Positions 11,260-21,025 of a DNA stretch of 64,000 nt are shown here, one piece after another (within the stretch, counting starts at the first letter, position 1; every line of letters begins with the position of its first letter). The stretch is from Lotus japonicus (Eukaryota > Streptophyta > Magnoliopsida > Fabales > Fabaceae): positions 71,100,732 through 71,164,731 of the forward strand of contig NC_080044.1 of the NCBI RefSeq assembly GCF_012489685.1, read 5' to 3'. The notes under the pieces are model-generated. The model made no database searches and was not told where the DNA came from. It saw only the letters and a list, made by a program, of their open reading frames with translations. The translations under genes and the position numbers were made by a program.

Positions 11260-11715
11260 TGTTCCTGCACTTGAGTCGTGTGATCCATAATGGAATTTGG
11301 GGATAACTGGATCATCAAAGCTAGCATATCTCTCTTGAAATTTTTTCGGACGATCTGGGTTCAGTGCACCAACAGGCTGAATCATATCAAAAGCATTGAT
11401 TATTAAACAAAACAAAAACTTTTTCCTTTGAACTGACTAAAGCAACATTCATGAACCTTTGAAAGATCTCAATAAGAAGAAGGATTTGAAAGATCCAAAC
11501 TCTCTGAACTGTAATCAGAAAGAATCCAGGGGAAAACAGGATACAGCCAAAAAGAAATAATAATGATGAAATAAATAACATGAAGATATGATTGAAGAGA
11601 TCAATGATAGAAAGCAATACACTAAGAAAAAAGACAAGACAACCTGCGTTATATCATTATAATAACTAGGCCCAGCCAGTGTATTGAGTTGCATTAGATA
11701 CTCAAAATTACTGAT
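11260..11715 (-). pseudogene. captured BEACH-domain gene exons
   Basis: Minus-strand exon 11644-11715 (acceptor TGCAG, donor GTTGTC) encodes [20 protein letters not shown] then DITQ. Exon 11260-11376 (acceptor TTCAG, donor GTAGGT) encodes [20 protein letters not shown] then [19 protein letters not shown]. Both are signature parts of the BEACH domain in plant BEACH/WD40 proteins ([38 protein letters not shown]). The first exon carries one extra residue and an R to P change. The segment normally between them (the PVFPWIL region) is missing, so the source gene was already disrupted or copied in pieces. Confidence 0.85.
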
Positions 11716-13019
11716 CTGCACAACAGCATCCAAAGATTAGGAATAGAGGTAGTCCAGTGCCAAGTGAAATAGATTTATGTTTAAGTTTCCTTTTAACAAC
11801 TCATAGTCTTGAACATGTTAGTACTTTACAGCATGTTTTGCATGCATTGAGTTTTTACAACTCCCAATGAGTCCTCATATGTAAAATGGGATAAAGCTAT
11901 AATCTCAATACCAAAGCCACAGAGTTCATGCTAATAAACTGAATTTATCTGCCATAAGAGCTTATACATAGGTTTCACAGATCCAGACACCCTTTATGCA
12001 AAATCTCATTCAATCCCAATGTCAATTTTTTGACAGGATAAAGCTAAAAAATCCTATTGAAATTTGGATGCATTGTATATCAAATGACAACTTGGAAATA
12101 GGAAAAATTGCCAATCAAAGGATCAAACAGTTTCAAGTCTCAAGCTATAAAATGAAAATCAGTAAGACATCACACCAGCTTTGTCAATTTTAGCAGCAAG
12201 AGATCCTCCAATTAGAAAAGCATCATGTAACCACAAGCTAGCCCAATAAAAAGCAAGACAGATATGTGATGCTGCAGTCCTTCCTTATCCTACACAAACA
12301 TTTGTCCATGAAAAATAAGTAGAGTCCTAAAAATGCAAAGAATAAGCAGGAACCAAGCATTTGATTTAGCTACATCTTCGAAGACGCCAAAAATGAAATG
12401 ATTGGTTCAACTCTACTACTACTCAAAGTTGAATGCTCCCTTACCTACATACCCATGGTCATGAATAGCTGCATAATCTATTAAAATAACTTTCAACATA
12501 AGTTTTTACAACACCAAGCTAAATTGCAATCAATTTTTCACACACAAACAAAAAAAAGACTGAGGATTTAAACTAACAAAGAAACAAAATAGCATAGGAA
12601 AACCTTGTTTCACTCATTCAAGCAACCATGCTAACTAAATTGGAAAGGCAAACCCCAATTGAGCTTAATGTCCAAAACAATTAATCAAAACAAAAATCTT
12701 CTCAATAAAAAGCACCCAATCCAGCAGAACATAGAAATAAAAAGAAAATCAGCTTAGTTTTCAAGTGAATCATAGATCAAGCCAAAACCAAACCAAGTAA
12801 TCTATCCATATGCCAGCAAAAAAGAAAAGGAAACAACGAAAGTAAACACGTTTTGACATTACAAAGAAAGGGGGACAGAGAGAAAACCAGAATTCCTTAT
12901 CAGAATTGCACCTGCAACTTCAAAATTAAGAAGTTTTTTCTTCCTTCCTGTATTAATCTTCCAACATCTGGAGATGATTATTCAGAAATTAATCTAAATC
13001 AGAGGCAAAACGAAGCATA

Positions 13020-13404
13020 AGGAAACCCTAGAAAGTGACGAATTTTGTAAATAACTGTTTGTAAAGAGAGGAGCGAGGGTTGAGTTTCTAGGGGAGGAGC
13101 GTGGCCATGGAAATGTGAAGAGCATCCCGAAGCTTCGAGAGCCTATCGGCGAAGAGGTGCCTCTTGAATCCAGGCTCCACAATCATCACCGACTGCACTC
13201 CATACTCCGCCGTCGAAACCTCCGTGTCGCAGTGGTACTCGACGCAGTAGTGGATCTGAAACCGCGATTCAACGAGAACCTGAGGGTTTTTGGTGGCGGC
13301 GCAACGGCGGCGAGGTGGGCGGTGGTTCGCTGAACGACACGAAGGAATTGGTTCGCAGAGGGCGTGAGAGCGAGTGAGAATCGCGAGAAAGAGGAATTTT
13401 TCAA
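13020..13404 (-). pseudogene. captured 5' exon of unknown gene in CACTA element
   Basis: A GC-rich minus-strand segment stands out from the AT-rich surroundings. Two overlapping frames are open: one from ATG at 13404 (72 codons, Arg/Ser-rich, presequence-like) and one ending MIVEPGFKRHLFADRLSKLR then DALHISMATLLP and a stop at about 13090. It looks like the 5' end of a nuclear gene and would supply the 5' exon of a transcript reading through the BEACH and fumarase pieces. I do not recognise the source. Confidence 0.4.
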
Positions 13405-13844
13405 CTAATTATATGCTTTTCTTTTTCCAATTTACAAGTTTGACCCTTTAAAAGCCGCCGCTAAATGAAATAAAACCGCCGCTAAATGAAATGAAACCCC
13501 CGCAGTTATAAAAACCGCCTCGGGAAGCGCCGCAAAGTGACTTCTAGCAGCGGTTTTCGTTGAAGCGCCGCAAAATGACCGTCGCTAGAAACCAGTTTTG
13601 TTGTAGTGGCGGTTATGGGTTTCCCTTTGAAGTTGAATTCTTCCTTTGTATGCCACTTCGTGGAACTTGTCATCATCCTCCTCTACTTTGGCCCAAAGCC
13701 TGAATCCCATAAATAACAATTACTATAACAGGAGCAAGAAGCTTGCAACTTCGATCAATGCATAGGATATAATAAATGAACTATGAATTAATTAGATGTT
13801 CATTAGTGTAAGTTTTGCAACTCTAATTATGTTAATAGCTGTTA

Positions 13845-14716
13845 CACTACAGAATAAATTAATACGCCAATTGTGGCTGTTAGTTTTCCTATATTACGCC
13901 TGTTGTGATCGACATAATTTACATGAATGGCGGTTTGACCAACCGCCATAATTAACCCTGTCATTTGGTATAATATGTTGGTCTACACTAAATCGCCACA
14001 ATAATCGACGTATTATACAAATTATAAAATGATGGACGGTATTTGCAAGAAAATTAGAAAACGGCGATCTAAATTGCCACGAAATATTCGTATTGGTTTT
14101 CAACATGAAAATAGCGTCGGTTTTTTAAATTGTCGTAATATTTAGCATATAGCGGCTGTTTGTACTGCATGTAATGTAACCGATCTAATATATAGTAGTA
14201 GTTTGAATTACCACTAATATAAATTTAATTTTCTTATTAGCGTGTAGGAAAACCATATCAAAAGGAAGATATGAAATCAAAATAAATAACGAAAACAAAA
14301 CCTTACACGTACGAAGGCTAAGTAAGAACACAGTGAAGAAGAGATTGAAGACCAGGACGCAGATCGAAGTCGAGATTCTAGAAGAAGGGGTATCGAGATA
14401 CTGGAAGAAGAGGGATCGATATCGATATTGAGAACGAGCCTAGTGGAAATTGAAATTGAAAGAGCTTGAGAGATCTTGAGATCTAGAAGAAGAAGAGAGA
14501 TTGAGACGAGGTAGTGGAAAATGGAAACCCTACATTATAAAATAAAAATTATACTACGTCGGTTTAAACCGACATTATTTACAAAGCCCGACGTATTATT
14601 TTAATTAGAAGATTGTGGTGGCTAACGTGACCAGTGTAATATAAATATAAAACAATTGTTTTCTTGAATTGTCGCAATACGACTGACTGACGTAACTATA
14701 GCCAATTTTTGTAGTG
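13845..14716. mobile_element. small non-autonomous CACTA-like element
   Basis: It begins CACTACAGAATAAATT and ends CCAATTTTTGTAGTG, with TA on each side (the inverted match extends as TTACACTACA/TGTAGTGTAA). The interior holds repeated words such as AACCGCCA, AATCGCCAC and GACGTA near both ends, as in CACTA subterminal repeats. No transposase or captured gene is recognised. Confidence 0.65.
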
Positions 14717-15235
14717 TAAGTTTCGTAAGTGTTTGATGGTGATTGGTTTCAAAAACAATTTTAGCTCCAATTCAATGGTGAAAAATAAATAAATAGAAGG
14801 CTACCTGCGGTTATTGCCCCTCTAAAAACTTGACTCACATTTCCTTTGCAGCGGTTATAACCACCGACATATTTTCGAGACTACATTATTTTCGTTTTAA
14901 TGAAGGTCCAAGCTGCCACCAAACTAATGTTTTATTTCTCTGGATTTTTGGTAGCTATAGTTTGATTTTTACAATACCCCTTTTGTTTCAGAAGTGAAAA
15001 GTATTGCTAGTCATTTGTCAATTATTCCGTGTATTGTGATTTGTGAATGATTGCAACAATGTTTATCTTTAAAACTTTATATTCTTATGTCTGAGCTAAT
15101 AAAAAAATCTATTAGTTCTTTAAAGGTTGATAATCATTCAAACACTATTCATAAAGGATTTTATTTCATGCTAGAAGCACCACGGTGAAACTATTGTTCT
15201 TGTACAGTTGCTGGGTCTGTGGGTCAGTGTTAATT

Positions 15236-15568
15236 TAAACTTTTTTATGTTCAATTTAAACTTAAATGTGATAAGTTAATTTGGTTAAGATTCGAATTGA
15301 AAAGATTAAGATTAATCCAAGAAGCTAGAGTAAAGGATAACTAATTTAAACTTTCTTACATTCAGTTTAAACCTTTTTTTTGTGAAAGTCAATAGATTTC
15401 GTTAAATTTCGAATTGAAAAGATTAAGATAAATCTAAAAAGCTAATAGTGAGGAAAAACTAAGTTAAACTTTCTTTACGTTCAATTTTTTTTAAAGAACG
15501 TTCAATTTAAACTTAAGATTTCGTAAGATTTGAATTGAAAAGCTGAAGATAAGTGGAAAACTAGGATA
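15236..15568. repeat. imperfect tandem repeat of about 110-120 bp, 3 copies
   Basis: Each copy runs from a TAATTTAAACTTTCTTACATTC-like start through GATTTCGAATTGAAAAGATT and AAGCTA. Starts are near 15236, 15343 and 15453, and the last copy is the most diverged. It lies directly upstream of the second E2 gene. Confidence 0.7.
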
Positions 15569-15690
15569 AGCCGTGTGCAATATTACGGGAGAAATAGTTT
15601 TGGCACTTATATATATGATGATATGAGAGAGTTAGTTGAGAAAAAAAAAAAAAACCTAAAATCTAAAAGCGCCTCAGTTCTTAGCTTGCC

Positions 15691-16650
15691 ATGGAAGATA
15701 TGAACGAGTTCAAGCAGTTTGACATCGTTTCCGATGACTCAGATCACCACTTCCGTGATCGCAGCAGTGGAAACAACATTATGAACAACACAAAAAAGAG
15801 TATCATGAAGGAGTGGAAAATCTTGGAACAAAATCTACCAGAATCTATCTATGTTAGGGTCTATGATCAGCGCATTGATCTCATGAGGGCGGTGATTATA
15901 GGCGCCGCTGGCACACCCTACCACGACGGCCTCTTCTTCTTCGATATCGTGTTCCCCTCTGATTACCCGAACAACCCGCCCAAGGTCCACTTCATCTCGT
16001 TCGGGCAACGACTCAACCCGAACTTCTACCCTAACGACACCGTGTGCCTGAGCCTCCTCAACACGTGGCGTGGGAAGAAGAATGAGAAGTGGAACCCATC
16101 TATGTCAACGTGTCTGCAACTCCTCCTCTCCCTTCAAGGACTCGTTCTCAACGAGAATCCCTTCTTCAATGAGCCAGGTTTCGCCATATTCACCCATGAC
16201 TTCTTTGATTTTTTGCCACGTACCTACACTGAGCTCGTATACCGCCACACTTGCTATATCAACATGCACCTCCTCCAGAAGCCCCCGAAGAACTTCGACA
16301 CCTTCATCAAGAGCCACTTCTGCAATCGTGCGGCGGCGATTCTCGCCGCATTCGTAGAGTATGCGACTGGGCGCGTGAGGATCGGGTACTACGGAGCCGG
16401 CTCATTGTCCTCTCCTCCGCATAAGGTTTTGGTTTCGCGGAGGCACAAGAAGTGGGCGCAGAAGTTTTACCCTAGTATGATTAATGCGTTTGAACGCTGT
16501 GGTGCTTCTTTGGATACTTCCGTTCGCGACTTTGTGTTGTTGTCCGAGTATGAGAGCAACGAGAGTACGATCTTGACGAAAGTCAGTGTGCTGATAAAGA
16601 AGGCTTTCACGTGGATGAATATAAAAGAAAAGTGGGGAAAATTTGATTGA
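15691..16650 (+). CDS. ubiquitin-conjugating enzyme E2, UBC25/26-like, copy 2
   Basis: An intronless frame of 319 residues, alignable end to end with the gene at 7574. The leader FKQFDIVSDDSDHHF is closer to the family consensus than in copy 1. The UBC fold contains FFFDIVFPSDYPNNPPKVHF, the NPN motif (RLNPNFYP) and catalytic Cys119 in DTVCLSLLNTW. Copies differ most after residue 175 and at the C-terminal tail. Upstream and downstream flanks are also alignable, so this is a segmental tandem duplication later spread apart by transposons. The frame is open and the catalytic Cys is kept in both, suggesting selection, though expression cannot be judged. The function is the same as for copy 1. 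Confidence 0.9.
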   Translation: MEDMNEFKQFDIVSDDSDHHFRDRSSGNNIMNNTKKSIMKEWKILEQNLPESIYVRVYDQRIDLMRAVIIGAAGTPYHDGLFFFDIVFPSDYPNNPPKVHFISFGQRLNPNFYPNDTVCLSLLNTWRGKKNEKWNPSMSTCLQLLLSLQGLVLNENPFFNEPGFAIFTHDFFDFLPRTYTELVYRHTCYINMHLLQKPPKNFDTFIKSHFCNRAAAILAAFVEYATGRVRIGYYGAGSLSSPPHKVLVSRRHKKWAQKFYPSMINAFERCGASLDTSVRDFVLLSEYESNESTILTKVSVLIKKAFTWMNIKEKWGKFD

Positions 16651-17106
16651 GTAGTATTCTTCATTCACTTTACTTCCTCTTTCATTTCTACTCATCTTCT
16701 CATTCTATCTCTTTTTTTTATTCCTATCCTTTTATCTATCATATTTCTCTTATTTCTTCTTTATCTCATCTTTATGGAAATATATTTAGTGTGTGAAATT
16801 ATTCATTTTTTTTTCAAAAGTGATATTTTTTTAATTCTTAACTTGTGCACTTGAGTTTATTGTGCTATTTGGTGGTTTATGTTTTGGTTGTTGTTTTCCT
16901 TCATTCATTGTCAAGAAGAAAATTTCAGTTTTTGATACAGTGAAAAATTATAAGAACAACTATACATTCTCATGGTGATCTTATTCTATAGATTCACATA
17001 ACTCTTCACAATTTTGGTACTTTAATAAGATAAAATGAAAAACTATTTACAAAAAAAATAAATTACTGAGATACGCCTCCTTTGAAGCGAACTCGACACG
17101 CACTAA
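16651..17106. other. 3' flank of E2 copy 2
   Basis: AT-rich with a pyrimidine-rich stretch (16660-16770). Part of it matches the 3' flank of copy 1. No gene is seen. Confidence 0.5.
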
Positions 17107-17926
17107 TTAGGGTGGTAAAATGGGCTCGATTCATCGGACCAACCCATCAACTCACATAAATAAGATGTGTGGGTGAGATGCTGGACCCTTCAACCCATTT
17201 TGACCCATCCCACCTAACTCATTTTAAAAACTAAACGAGGAGGTTAACCCATTGGATCGACTTTTTAAGAAAAAATTTAATTTTGTTTGTGTTTAACCAT
17301 TTCAAAAAAATAGTACGTTGGTCAATTATCCACTCTCATAGCTTTTATTTTATCAAAAAAATTAGTTATATATATGTTTGTGAGTATAATTTGTAAGGGA
17401 GAGGGTAAAGTATTAAATTGTGGCATACGGGTAGGATGTATAAACGATCACAACTTTATTCTTCTAGACTCAAAGACGAGAGAGATAATAACTACCTGTT
17501 GAGAATAAATATTGATTGAACTCAATTGCCGTGGGTCGTTCACTTTTGAAACAAGTTCAATTAAAATGACATGAAGACTTTTAAGCTAGCTTTGAATTAT
17601 GAGAAGTGTTCAATGATTTGAAGATTTGATATATTCCAAGTTGAAAAGCCAAGAGGAGATGAATTTTTGACTTTTGAGTGGTTTTTAATTAAATGATTTA
17701 AAGATCTGGCATGAGTTGAAAATTTAAATCATGATAAGTGTTGTGTTTGTATATATTATATATGACAGTTTTCTCTTCTCAAATAACTTTTCTTTACCTA
17801 TTTGGCGGGTCAACCCACAAACCCAACCTAATATGGGGTGGGTGAGATCTCAACCCAACCCAACTCACCCTTTCCTTTGGGTTGGATGTCGAGTCGGGTT
17901 GACCTACATTGTCACCCTACGTTTAA
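17107..17926. mobile_element. possible hAT-like non-autonomous element
   Basis: It begins AGGGTGGTAAAATGGGC and ends TGTCACCCT. Both sides have the repeated CAACCCA/TGGGTTG-rich subterminal sequence seen in plant hAT derivatives. I could not find a convincing 8-bp target duplication, so the borders and class are tentative. No coding sequence is seen. Confidence 0.35.
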
Positions 17927-18077
17927 CAGGTAAAAACTATTGCTAAATATAATTCTTAATTATAGCTGCACCTCTATTTAGACGTCAGATCGAATATGCG
18001 CAGAAAAGTGTTTAGAACCCACATTAAGGAGGAAAAAAATACAACAATATTTAGTGGCAGTTGAAAACCGGGCCACT

Positions 18078-18237
18078 AAAATGCGTTTGTCAAATGGATG
18101 ACTACATGATGCTGGGTCTCAAGATCATTTTCCAATGCAAGAACTCTTTCCCCCTTTAAAATGCGTTTGTCAAATGGATGACTACATGATGCTGGGTCTC
18201 AAGATCATTTTCCAATGCAAGAACTCTTTCCCCCTTT
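18078..18237. repeat. perfect 80-bp tandem duplication
   Basis: Positions 18078-18157 and 18158-18237 are the same 80-bp unit (AAATGCGTTTGTCAAATGG... CTCTTTCCCCCTTT), apparently without differences. A diverged third copy lies at about 19383-19471, beyond the MULE that split the array. Confidence 0.95.
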
Positions 18238-18251
18238 GTTTATTTCAAATA

Positions 18252-19330
18252 GGCTTAAATACTCTAAAGGCCCCTGTAATTTAAAAGGGAATCAAACCTG
18301 GTCCCTAAAAAACTTTTGCATCAATCCTGGTCCCTAAATTTTTTTTTTAATTCAATTAAATCCAAATTGGCTCAATTGCTGATGTGGCTACATTTTCTCT
18401 CACTAGCCATTTCCACGTGGCTTTTAACATTTTTTTAAAACCAGATTTATTATTTTTTTATTCCAATGTCAGAGTTAATCCCAACTAAATACTCATCTCA
18501 ATTGAAAAATTCTTAAAAGCTAGAAATCAATCCAAACTGGTGATATATGCTACATGAGTTCAATTCTATGTTTCTACATGAGTTAACAACAAAGCATACA
18601 GTTCACCTACCTGAGTGTTTTCACGCCCCTTCTCAGCCTCAACCAAGAGCCTCTCCGCTTCAGACTCCGACACCTTCTGGTGCAACACATCGGTGGGAAG
18701 ATCCAAGTAACACCCACCGGGTCGACCCGACATAGCCCGATCAAGCACCCGCGCAACGCAGCCGGGGATTTGAGAGATATCAGTGGCCTTCACGGAGAGC
18801 TTAGAGAATGGCTTCACCGCTTCGATCTGGTCCAACTCCTGGAAGTCACCGCGGCCAGCATCAGCCTGATCGCAGGAGCCGGAGATCATGATAGCAGGCC
18901 AGGCGTTAGCCATGGCGTTAGAGAGGCCAGCGAGGCCGTGGACGCAGCCGGGACCGGAAACAGTGAGGTAGACGCCGGGGCGGGCGGTGAGGTAGCCGTA
19001 GGCGGAGGCGGCGTAGCCAGCGGACTGCTCGTTGTGGAAGGCGAGGAAGCGGATTCCGAGGGGGCTAAGATGATTAATTGGGATTAATTGGGGTTGGGAT
19101 GATATTATTAGGGATTAACTATGAGATTGGAATAAAAAAATAATAAATCTGGTTTGAAAAAAATGTTAAAAGGGCTAGTGAGAGAAAATGTAGCCACATC
19201 AGCAATTGAGCCAATTTGGATTTAATTGAATTAAAAAAAAAAATTTAGGGACCAGGATTGATGCAAATTTTTTTTAGGGACCAAGTTTGATTCCCTTTTA
19301 AATTACAGGGGCCTTTAGAGTATTTAAGCC
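18252..19330. mobile_element. Pack-MULE carrying 2-hydroxyacyl-CoA lyase fragment
   Basis: Terminal inverted repeats of roughly 200 bp start GGCTTAAATACTC and end GAGTATTTAAGCC. A perfect 9-bp target duplication TTTCAAATA flanks it (18243-18251, 19331-19339). Size 1079 bp, no transposase. The whole non-TIR interior is GC-rich and derives mostly from one host exon read on the minus strand. Confidence 0.92.
18611..19068 (-). pseudogene. captured 2-hydroxyacyl-CoA lyase exon
   Basis: The minus-strand frame is open for about 150 codons and reads LGIRFLAFHNEQSAGYAASA, then SGPGCVHGLAGLSNAMANAW, then SGSCDQADAGRGDFQELDQI, then GRPGGCYLDLPTDVLHQK. This is the ThDP-enzyme N domain of plant 2-hydroxyacyl-CoA lyase/oxalyl-CoA decarboxylase-like proteins, with the conserved Glu of HNEQSAGYAA that normally activates ThDP. 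It ends exactly at a splice donor (CAG then GTAGGT at 18610), so genomic DNA rather than mRNA was captured. It is only a quarter or so of the enzyme and lacks its start and C-terminal domain. No stop or frameshift is seen, implying recent capture or selection. Confidence 0.9.
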
Positions 19331-19540
19331 TTTCAAATATTTAAAAGTCTCCTTTCTCTTTTTATTTCTTTCAGCAGCTGCGAAAATAGGTATGTTAAAT
19401 GGATAACTGCATAGTGATGTGTCCGAAAATCATCTTCCAGGACAACAACTCTTTCCCCTTTCTTTATTTCAAAAAATATTTAAAAATCTTACCCATGGTA
19501 ATTTTACTCGGCTCAAAATTACAAAAACAATTAAATACAC

Positions 19541-19544
<4 letters not shown>

Positions 19545-19572
<28 letters not shown>
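19545..19572. repeat. (AT)n microsatellite
   Basis: About 14 uninterrupted AT dinucleotides. Confidence 0.95.
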
Positions 19573-19575
<3 letters not shown>

Positions 19576-19953
19576 AAAGTCTCCTTTTCTCCATTTAACT
19601 CTCCCTGTTGCTCTGTTTTTTTTATCAAATATTTTTTTGCTTTTATACTGGTTCCCTCCCTAGTTCAAGTGTGTTATCAATGGAACCCCCTTTTTTTTTA
19701 CAATGGCATCCCCTTCAATAATAATTATTATAATTATAACTTCACAGATCTACATCTACGATAAAAAAAAAGTTATATTTTCATTTTTATTTATTGATTT
19801 TTTAAAAATAAATTTTCTCGTTTTTTGTCTAATTAAATAAAATCTAAGACTAATTTAGGATGATTTAAACATTACCCAAAGTTTACCAAAAAAAAAGGAT
19901 GATTTAAACTAAACTTTTCTTTTTGAAATCGATTAAAACTAAACTTGAAATTT

Positions 19954-20071
19954 TTGTCCCCGTAGGATAGCTCAAGTGGTAGGAGCTGGGGGACATATGG
20001 GTTGGGTAGGGGAAGGTCCAGGGATCGATTCCTGACGGGTGCGATTTATCTTTCCGATGTACCAAAAAAAA
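19954..20071 (+). mobile_element. tRNA-derived SINE, family B copy 1
   Basis: Box A TAGCTCAAGTGG (about 19978) and box B-like GGGATCGATTCC (about 20021), with an A-rich tail. Flanked by a perfect 13-bp target duplication AAACTTGAAATTT (19941-19953 and 20072-20084). Confidence 0.88.
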
Positions 20072-20140
20072 AAACTTGAAATTTAAAATTCAAAGGTATA
20101 GGACAGAGTTGGATACTGATTTAAACTAGATTTATTAATT

Positions 20141-20250
20141 TGTCCTTGAATAATAGTTCAAGTGGTAAGAACTTGGGACATAGAGATTTGAAGGGGAAGG
20201 TGCAGGGTTCAATTTCTGACGGGTGCAATTTAAATTCCGATGTATAAAAA
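20141..20250 (+). mobile_element. tRNA-derived SINE, family B copy 2
   Basis: The same family as the preceding element (TGTCCTTGAATAATAGTTCAAGTGG...GGGTTCAATTTCTGACGGG...CCGATGTA then A-run). The 18-bp target duplication AAACTAGATTTATTAATT (20123-20140) recurs at 20251-20268 with two mismatches, so this insertion looks older than its neighbour. Confidence 0.85.
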
Positions 20251-20269
20251 AAACTAATTTTATTAATTA

Positions 20270-20977
20270 ATATAATATTAAATTGTATTGTTTAAAATTT
20301 CTAAAACATTAAACTTGATTTTAATTTTATTAAATTTTAGTACCTTTTGATACGAGTTACCATAAGAATCACAAGTTTGATATTGTCAGGAATTAAAAGT
20401 TAATTGTTATGGTGGTGGCACAAGAAGAAGGGAAGGTGGCAGCACGTCGAAGGAAGCGACACGACGTAGGCAGCTTTGTGGCTGCGACTGCAATGGTCGG
20501 AGATGGCTTCGCACTTCGCATGTGAGAGTGAGATGGCTTTGAAGGGTGTGAGTCAAACGACACAAAAGTGAACTAAATAAGTGAATTGGTGCCCGAATGA
20601 GAGGGGAAATTCGGCTTGTAAAACACCAGTAGTTATATATGTTCACGTTCATGGTTCAGTTTAAATTTCATTTTCTCAAATTAGGAATCCGAACTGAATT
20701 CATTGAATTTCTCATTCCATAATTGAATCCAATCCACGAGTCCATTTCATTTATTTGGATTCAGCCGGCCGGCCAAGTTATTCGGCTCGTGTGCACCCTA
20801 AATGGAGAGTTAGTATTTCATGTTGAGTGGGATCAAGATGAAGAGTATGGCATGAATTATTTTGTAAGTAGTAAAAAATGAAATATTTAAGTGGCGCAAC
20901 ATGAATTTGGACCTCTACAACACTCATTATGATTAATTGAATGAAGATTAGACAACAAGACCCGATATGCACAAACT
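20270..20977. other. intergenic, no gene seen
   Basis: Short open frames only. A GC-richer patch at 20405-20560 has no recognisable product. Confidence 0.4.
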
Positions 20978-21025
20978 AAAAATTCGAGAATCAAATTTTT
21001 TTTTTTGAAATCAAATAACATTAAA

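Larger units (their letters stand above)
9326..13608 (-). mobile_element. Pack-CACTA: CACTA-type element with several captured gene fragments
   Basis: It starts CACTACAAAAAAAATGC and ends GTTTTGTTGTAGTG. The subterminal regions are packed with short GCGGCGGTT/AACCGCCGC-type direct and inverted repeats, typical of plant En/Spm (CACTA) ends. A 5-bp GCGGT flanks both ends (9321-9325, 13609-13613). CACTA elements usually duplicate 2-3 bp, and the motif also occurs inside, so the duplication is ambiguous. No transposase is visible. Inside, on the minus strand, lie exon-like pieces of at least three source genes (see separate entries), with splice-site-like borders. It is inserted in older repeat sequence between the two E2 genes. 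Confidence 0.85.
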
